NCBI GenBank assembly: GCA_027491235.1 | Contig: JAIXWO010000010.1 | Span: forward strand, 248,001 to 312,000 | From: Sphingomonadales bacterium | GTDB lineage: Bacteria; Pseudomonadota; Alphaproteobacteria; Sphingomonadales; Sphingomonadaceae | DNA: 64,000 nucleotides | Direction of reading: 5' to 3' | Part shown: positions 60,458-64,000 of the stretch, piece after piece | Numbering within the stretch: the stretch's first letter is position 1 | Layout of the letters: each line of letters begins with the position of its first letter | Program-made: the position numbers and the translations under genes | The notes under the pieces: model-generated | Databases searched by the model: none | The model's input: only the letters and a program-made list of their open reading frames with translations | What the model was told of the DNA's origin: nothing

Positions 60458-61575
60458 CAGATCCACCCGATCTGCGAGAAGAAGACCGCGAAGAACGCAT
60501 CGAGCACGATGACGAGGAAGATCGCCTGCACAACAGCCGACGTCGTGCGCAGGCCGACTTCCTCGGCATTGCCTTCCACCTGCATCCCCTGAAAGCAGCC
60601 GGACAGGGCAATGATCGCGCCAAAGACAGGCGCCTTGATCAGCCCGACCCACAGATCGGTGAGGGGAATGACTTCCTGCAGCCGCTGGACAAAAGTGATC
60701 GGCGGAATCTCAAGCGACACCCAGCAGAACAGCCCGCCGCCAAAGATCGACACCAAAGTCGCGTAAAAGCCCAGCAGTGGCATCATGATGACCGCCGCCA
60801 TCATGCGCGGAATGACGAGCGCCTCAATGGGCGAGACACCGATGGTGCGCATTGCATCGATTTCTTCCGTCAGCTTCATCGTCCCGATTTGCGCGGCAAA
60901 GGCAGAGCCGGAACGCCCGGCCACCATGATCGCTGTCATCAACACACCAAGTTCACGGGTGGTGATCCGCCCGACAAGGTTGACGGTCAGCGCCTCGGCC
61001 CCGAATTGCTGAAGCTGGACCGCGCCCTGTTGCGCGATTACAATCCCGATGAGGAAGCTCATCAGGCCGATGATGCCCAACGCCTTCACGCCGACCAGTT
61101 CAAACCGGTGGACGATGGCATTGATACGCAGACGGCGCGGGTTGCGGATGATGTCCCAGCTCGCAATCAGGATGGCCCCGAAAAATGCAACAAGGCCCAA
61201 TAGGGTCCGCAGCGCGATCATCGTCGCATCGCCGACTTCAGTGACAACGCGGACCACAGGATTGACGGGTTCCGGCCGGACGCGGACGTCCGCATCGGCC
61301 TGGCTGACCAACGCCACCAGCCGTTTTGCTTCGTCGCTGGCACCGACAATCTGCGCGCCGGTGCGCCCGGAAAACTGATGGAGGATCCACGCACCGACCG
61401 TATCGACCCGCTCCACCGCAGAAATGTCGATCTGACCGATGGGGCCATCAAAGGCGTCGAGGCGTTGCGGCAGGTCCCCAAGATTCGACAGCGTAAGCCG
61501 ACCCGTCACGCGCAGCGCGGTGCCTTTAGCCCCCTGATCTTCAGTGAATTCTGCCTTGCTCGCCATCAGCGCCAT
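60457..61575 (-). CDS. linK: LinK-type MlaE permease with N-terminal STAS domain
   Basis: A 372-residue protein. Residues about 1-105 form a STAS-like domain (DISAVERVDTVGAWILHQF), followed by a MlaE permease with five or six helices (IMVAGRSGSAFAAQIGTMKL, EEIDAMRTIGVSPIEALVIP). In the E. coli Mla system the STAS protein MlaB is separate, so this is a natural fusion. It heads linKLMN and diverges from a HAD gene. Confidence 0.92.
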   Translation of the reverse strand: MALMASKAEFTEDQGAKGTALRVTGRLTLSNLGDLPQRLDAFDGPIGQIDISAVERVDTVGAWILHQFSGRTGAQIVGASDEAKRLVALVSQADADVRVRPEPVNPVVRVVTEVGDATMIALRTLLGLVAFFGAILIASWDIIRNPRRLRINAIVHRFELVGVKALGIIGLMSFLIGIVIAQQGAVQLQQFGAEALTVNLVGRITTRELGVLMTAIMVAGRSGSAFAAQIGTMKLTEEIDAMRTIGVSPIEALVIPRMMAAVIMMPLLGFYATLVSIFGGGLFCWVSLEIPPITFVQRLQEVIPLTDLWVGLIKAPVFGAIIALSGCFQGMQVEGNAEEVGLRTTSAVVQAIFLVIVLDAFFAVFFSQIGWI

Positions 61576-61628
61576 GTTTGGTGCATAAGCGCTGGATCGG
61601 CAAGCCGGATTGCGCTTAAGGTAAGTTG

Positions 61629-62297
61629 ATGACGGCCCTTTCTATTTTCGACATGGACAAAACGATCACCCGTGCAGCGACGTTCGGTCCGTTCCTGATC
61701 TATGCCGTGCCACGCTATGCACCGTTGAGGGTCGTGTTTGCCCCACTTGTTCTGCTCACCTCATTGGGGTTCATGCTCAGGCTCGTCAGCCGTGCGCGGC
61801 TGAAAGAGATCAACCTCTCGCTGATGCTGGGCGGGGACATTGATGCGGCCAAGCTCGACCGGATTTCAGCCGGATTTGCCGGCCACACGCTCAGCCGCAA
61901 TTGTCTCGCCCGCGCATTGGCACGCGTGGAGGCCGAACGCGCAGCAGGCCGTCGCGTCGTGCTCGCCACCGCCTCTTACGCCTTTTACGTCCGGCAGATC
62001 GCCAAACTCATCGGCGTTGAAGATGTTATCGCCACGCGCACCACAGACGAGGGCGGAACAACCTCTCCCACAATCAACGGTGAAAACTGTTATGGCGAGG
62101 CCAAACTACGCATGGTGCAAGCCTGGCTGGCTGATGAAAAGATCGACCGGGCAAACGCCCATATCCGTTTCTTTTCCGACCACGTCTCAGACGCGCCCTG
62201 CATGGACTGGGCCGATGAAGGCTTTGCCACCAATGCCCACGCCCCGCTGCGCGCGATGGCGGCAAAAAAGGGGTGGCAGATCCTCGACTGGGCTTAG
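61629..62297 (+). CDS. HAD-IB family phosphatase
   Basis: A 222-residue HAD hydrolase with motif I FDMDKTIT, a hydrophobic cap segment (VVFAPLVLLTSLGFMLRL), motif II VVLATASYAFYV and motif IV FFSDHVSDAPCMDWAD. It resembles phosphoserine phosphatase-like HAD-IB proteins. ATG 61629 is chosen over a TTG three nt earlier. Substrate unknown; a phospholipid role next to linKLMN is only a guess. Confidence 0.88.
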   Translation: MTALSIFDMDKTITRAATFGPFLIYAVPRYAPLRVVFAPLVLLTSLGFMLRLVSRARLKEINLSLMLGGDIDAAKLDRISAGFAGHTLSRNCLARALARVEAERAAGRRVVLATASYAFYVRQIAKLIGVEDVIATRTTDEGGTTSPTINGENCYGEAKLRMVQAWLADEKIDRANAHIRFFSDHVSDAPCMDWADEGFATNAHAPLRAMAAKKGWQILDWA

Positions 62298-62323
62298 TCC
62301 GCTCATCCAGACGAATAATGCCC

Positions 62324-63733
62324 TTACCCCAGAATAAGTCCGACGGCCCAGACGATCCCGACAATCAGCGGTATTCCCACAACATCAAGCATGAAGCCAG
62401 ACTTCAGCATGCGGGGCAGTGCAATATGGCCGGTCGCCCAGGCAATCGCGTTGGGGCCGGTGCCCGACGGCAGCATGAAGCCCCAGCTCGCCGCCATGGC
62501 CGCACTCACCGCCAGCAGCGCAGGATCAGCACCCGTGGCGGCAATCAGACCGCCCACAACCGGCATCACGCCTGACGCCGTCGCGACGTTTGACGCGAAT
62601 TCGGTGACGATGATGACGATGCCGACAAGCACCGCCGCCACGATGATCGGGTGGACGCCGCCCAAAGGCCGCAGCACTTCTCCCAACCAGCCGGCCAGAC
62701 CCGAAGCGCTGATCCCGGCGGCAAGGGCAAGTCCCCCGCCGAACATCATGATGACGCCCCATGGTGCGCGGTCAGCCTCTTTCCAATTCAACAGCGGGCG
62801 GCCCGTGCCATCGGGCACGATGAACAGAAGGAGGGTCACAAGGATCGCAATCGTGCCGTCCTCCAGCATCCCATCTGGCAGCAGCGACGAGAGATAGGAC
62901 GACGCGACCCAGCCGGTGACAACCAGAAGGATGAGCGGAACGAGCCGCTTTTCCGCCGTCGTCCAGCTCTGCGCTTCGCCGATGCTGGCATGGGCCGCTG
63001 TCGCATCAAAACCGCCCGCCGCCACATTCTGCACCCGCATCAGGATGAGCCAGCAGGCCGGAATGGCGATCAGGACGATCGGTAGACCATAAGCCGACCA
63101 GGTCAGAAAATCGATCGAATAGCCGACGCTCTTTTCAATGAGGCCTGCCGAAATGGCGTTGGTGGGGGAACCGACAAGCGTCCCAAGCCCGCCGATGGAC
63201 GCGGCAAAAGCGATACCCATGGGCAGCGCCCCGGCAAGTCCTTCCGTCTCCCCCTCAGGCGTCCGGTTGGCCCGCAGGACGGCGACGGCAATCGGCATCA
63301 TGATGAGCGAGGTCGCGGTGTTGGAGACGATCATGGAAATGAGGGCGGTCGCCACCATGAAGGCCATGAGAAGCGAGCCCGCAGTCTTGCCCCCGCGTGC
63401 CAAAATGGCGAGCGCAAAGCGCCGGTGGAGGCCCGTCCGTTCAATCGCCAGCGCGATAAAGGCGCCGCCGAGCACGAGGAACAAGATGGGCGAGTAATAT
63501 GCAGCGGCAACCTTATCCGCCGGCATCACGCCGATAAAGGGCAGCACAACAAAGGGCAGCAGCGCCGTCACTGTCAGCGGAAGCGCCTCTGTCATCCAGA
63601 AGACTGCCATCAGCACAACGAGCGCTGCTGTATGCCAGGCCAACTCGGTCATCCCGGCAGGGGCAGGCGCCAGCAGCATCAGCGCAAAGGCGCCAAAGCC
63701 GGCCAGCAGGCTCCATTTCTGTGTGTTTTCCAA
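62324..63733 (-). CDS. SLC13/DASS-family sodium:dicarboxylate-type transporter
   Basis: A 469-residue polytopic protein with about 11-12 helices. The DASS substrate-site motifs are SNTATSLIMMPIA and GTLVGSPTNAI in the first half and EFASNVATASGVMPVV in the second. It imports carboxylates such as succinate or related anions with sodium. The start is a TTG at 63733; no in-frame ATG precedes the first helix. Confidence 0.9.
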   Translation of the reverse strand: MENTQKWSLLAGFGAFALMLLAPAPAGMTELAWHTAALVVLMAVFWMTEALPLTVTALLPFVVLPFIGVMPADKVAAAYYSPILFLVLGGAFIALAIERTGLHRRFALAILARGGKTAGSLLMAFMVATALISMIVSNTATSLIMMPIAVAVLRANRTPEGETEGLAGALPMGIAFAASIGGLGTLVGSPTNAISAGLIEKSVGYSIDFLTWSAYGLPIVLIAIPACWLILMRVQNVAAGGFDATAAHASIGEAQSWTTAEKRLVPLILLVVTGWVASSYLSSLLPDGMLEDGTIAILVTLLLFIVPDGTGRPLLNWKEADRAPWGVIMMFGGGLALAAGISASGLAGWLGEVLRPLGGVHPIIVAAVLVGIVIIVTEFASNVATASGVMPVVGGLIAATGADPALLAVSAAMAASWGFMLPSGTGPNAIAWATGHIALPRMLKSGFMLDVVGIPLIVGIVWAVGLILG

Positions 63734-63791
63734 AAGTCATCCCCCCACTTATGGCGAAACGCTAGGGTGCGAGGCCGCGCGGCGCAAGCAA

Positions 63792-64000
63792 TCAGGCGGG
63801 CAGGCCTATCAGCGAGATCTGCCGTCCATAGCCCGGCTCCCCGCGATGAGTGGCCCGGCGAAAGCTGTAAAAGCGCCCGTCATCGGGATAGGTATCCAGC
63901 CCGAGCATCTCCACCCGCCCAATGCCAGCGGCAGCCAGACGACGGGCGACATAGCCTTCCAGATCAAACTGGAAATGGTCCGGACGGCCTGCGGAAAAGA
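63792..64000 (-). CDS. pgeF: Peptidoglycan editing factor/laccase-domain protein, 3' end
   Basis: The last 68 codons of a minus-strand gene that runs off the window: HFQFDLEGYVARRLAAAGIG, LGLDTYPDDGRFYSFRRATH and GRQISLIGLPA. This is the C-terminus of the PgeF/YfiH multicopper-like purine nucleoside phosphorylase family (conserved FDL.GYV, S-[FY]-RR). Only the 3' part is visible. Confidence 0.88.
   Translation of the reverse strand, partial: FSAGRPDHFQFDLEGYVARRLAAAGIGRVEMLGLDTYPDDGRFYSFRRATHRGEPGYGRQISLIGLPA

Overview
The window looks like a chromosomal segment from a GC-rich alphaproteobacterium, most likely of the order Sphingomonadales. The evidence is an imuA-imuB-dnaE2 cassette with an alphaproteobacterial LexA box, a MucR/Ros regulator, a CxxC-less Fur/Mur, a PEPxxWA-type PEP-CTERM protein, a LinKLMN-type MCE transporter, TonB receptor and TPR-sulfotransferase genes, and several families of short palindromic repeats. 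The genus cannot be fixed from the sequence alone. No rRNA, tRNA, CRISPR, transposase or prophage gene was found.

Layout. 1-6.0 kb: 5' end of galU, then the SOS mutagenesis operon imuA-imuB-dnaE2. 6.0-7.1 kb: a PEP-CTERM gene lying between the true dnaE2 3' end and a divergent relic of a second dnaE2 3' end, then a palindromic repeat pair. 7.1-14.8 kb (minus): APC permease, TonB receptor, TPR-sulfotransferase, rsh (ppGpp). 15-23.9 kb (plus): KAS III, NfuA-like, nitroreductase, tsaB-rimI, mucR, fur-plsC-miaB-phoH-ybeY-corC. 24-29.4 kb: a sorbosone-type dehydrogenase and a VOC gene sit between corC and lnt, then metK and trmB. 29.4-39.3 kb: second sugar dehydrogenase, nuclease, peroxiredoxin, AMP nucleosidase, SDR, M2 peptidase, hydrolase, isomerase, asd. 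39.4-45.8 kb (minus): the ffh-rpsP-rimM-trmD-rplS operon, interrupted between rimM and trmD by a serine hydrolase, a vapBC pair and a small membrane protein. 46-51.4 kb (plus): GGDEF-EAL protein and dapF-mtaB-ftsY-yciB, the last four joined by 4-nt overlaps. 51.5-55.7 kb: divergent pspF and a sigma-54 psp operon. 55.9-64 kb: PQQ alcohol dehydrogenase with fused cytochrome c, linKLMN, a HAD phosphatase, an SLC13 transporter and the 3' end of pgeF.

The most unusual locus is the psp operon. After a sigma-54 promoter it encodes a 51-residue secreted peptide, a double hairpin, pspA, pspB, pspC and then five consecutive genes for 77-109 residue proteins. Each of the five has one N-terminal membrane helix and a C-terminal coiled coil with variants of the signature R-x3-LERI-x-TD ... 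EIExL(R/K), related to the tail of PspB. This resembles an amplified set of PspB-like membrane partners.

A second theme is palindromic repeats acting inside genes: one lies in frame in trmD, one in frame in mtaB, and one supplies the stop codon of yciB. A third is reordering of conserved gene strings by accessory genes, most strikingly the vapB-vapC-membrane protein-trmD chain in which every junction overlaps.
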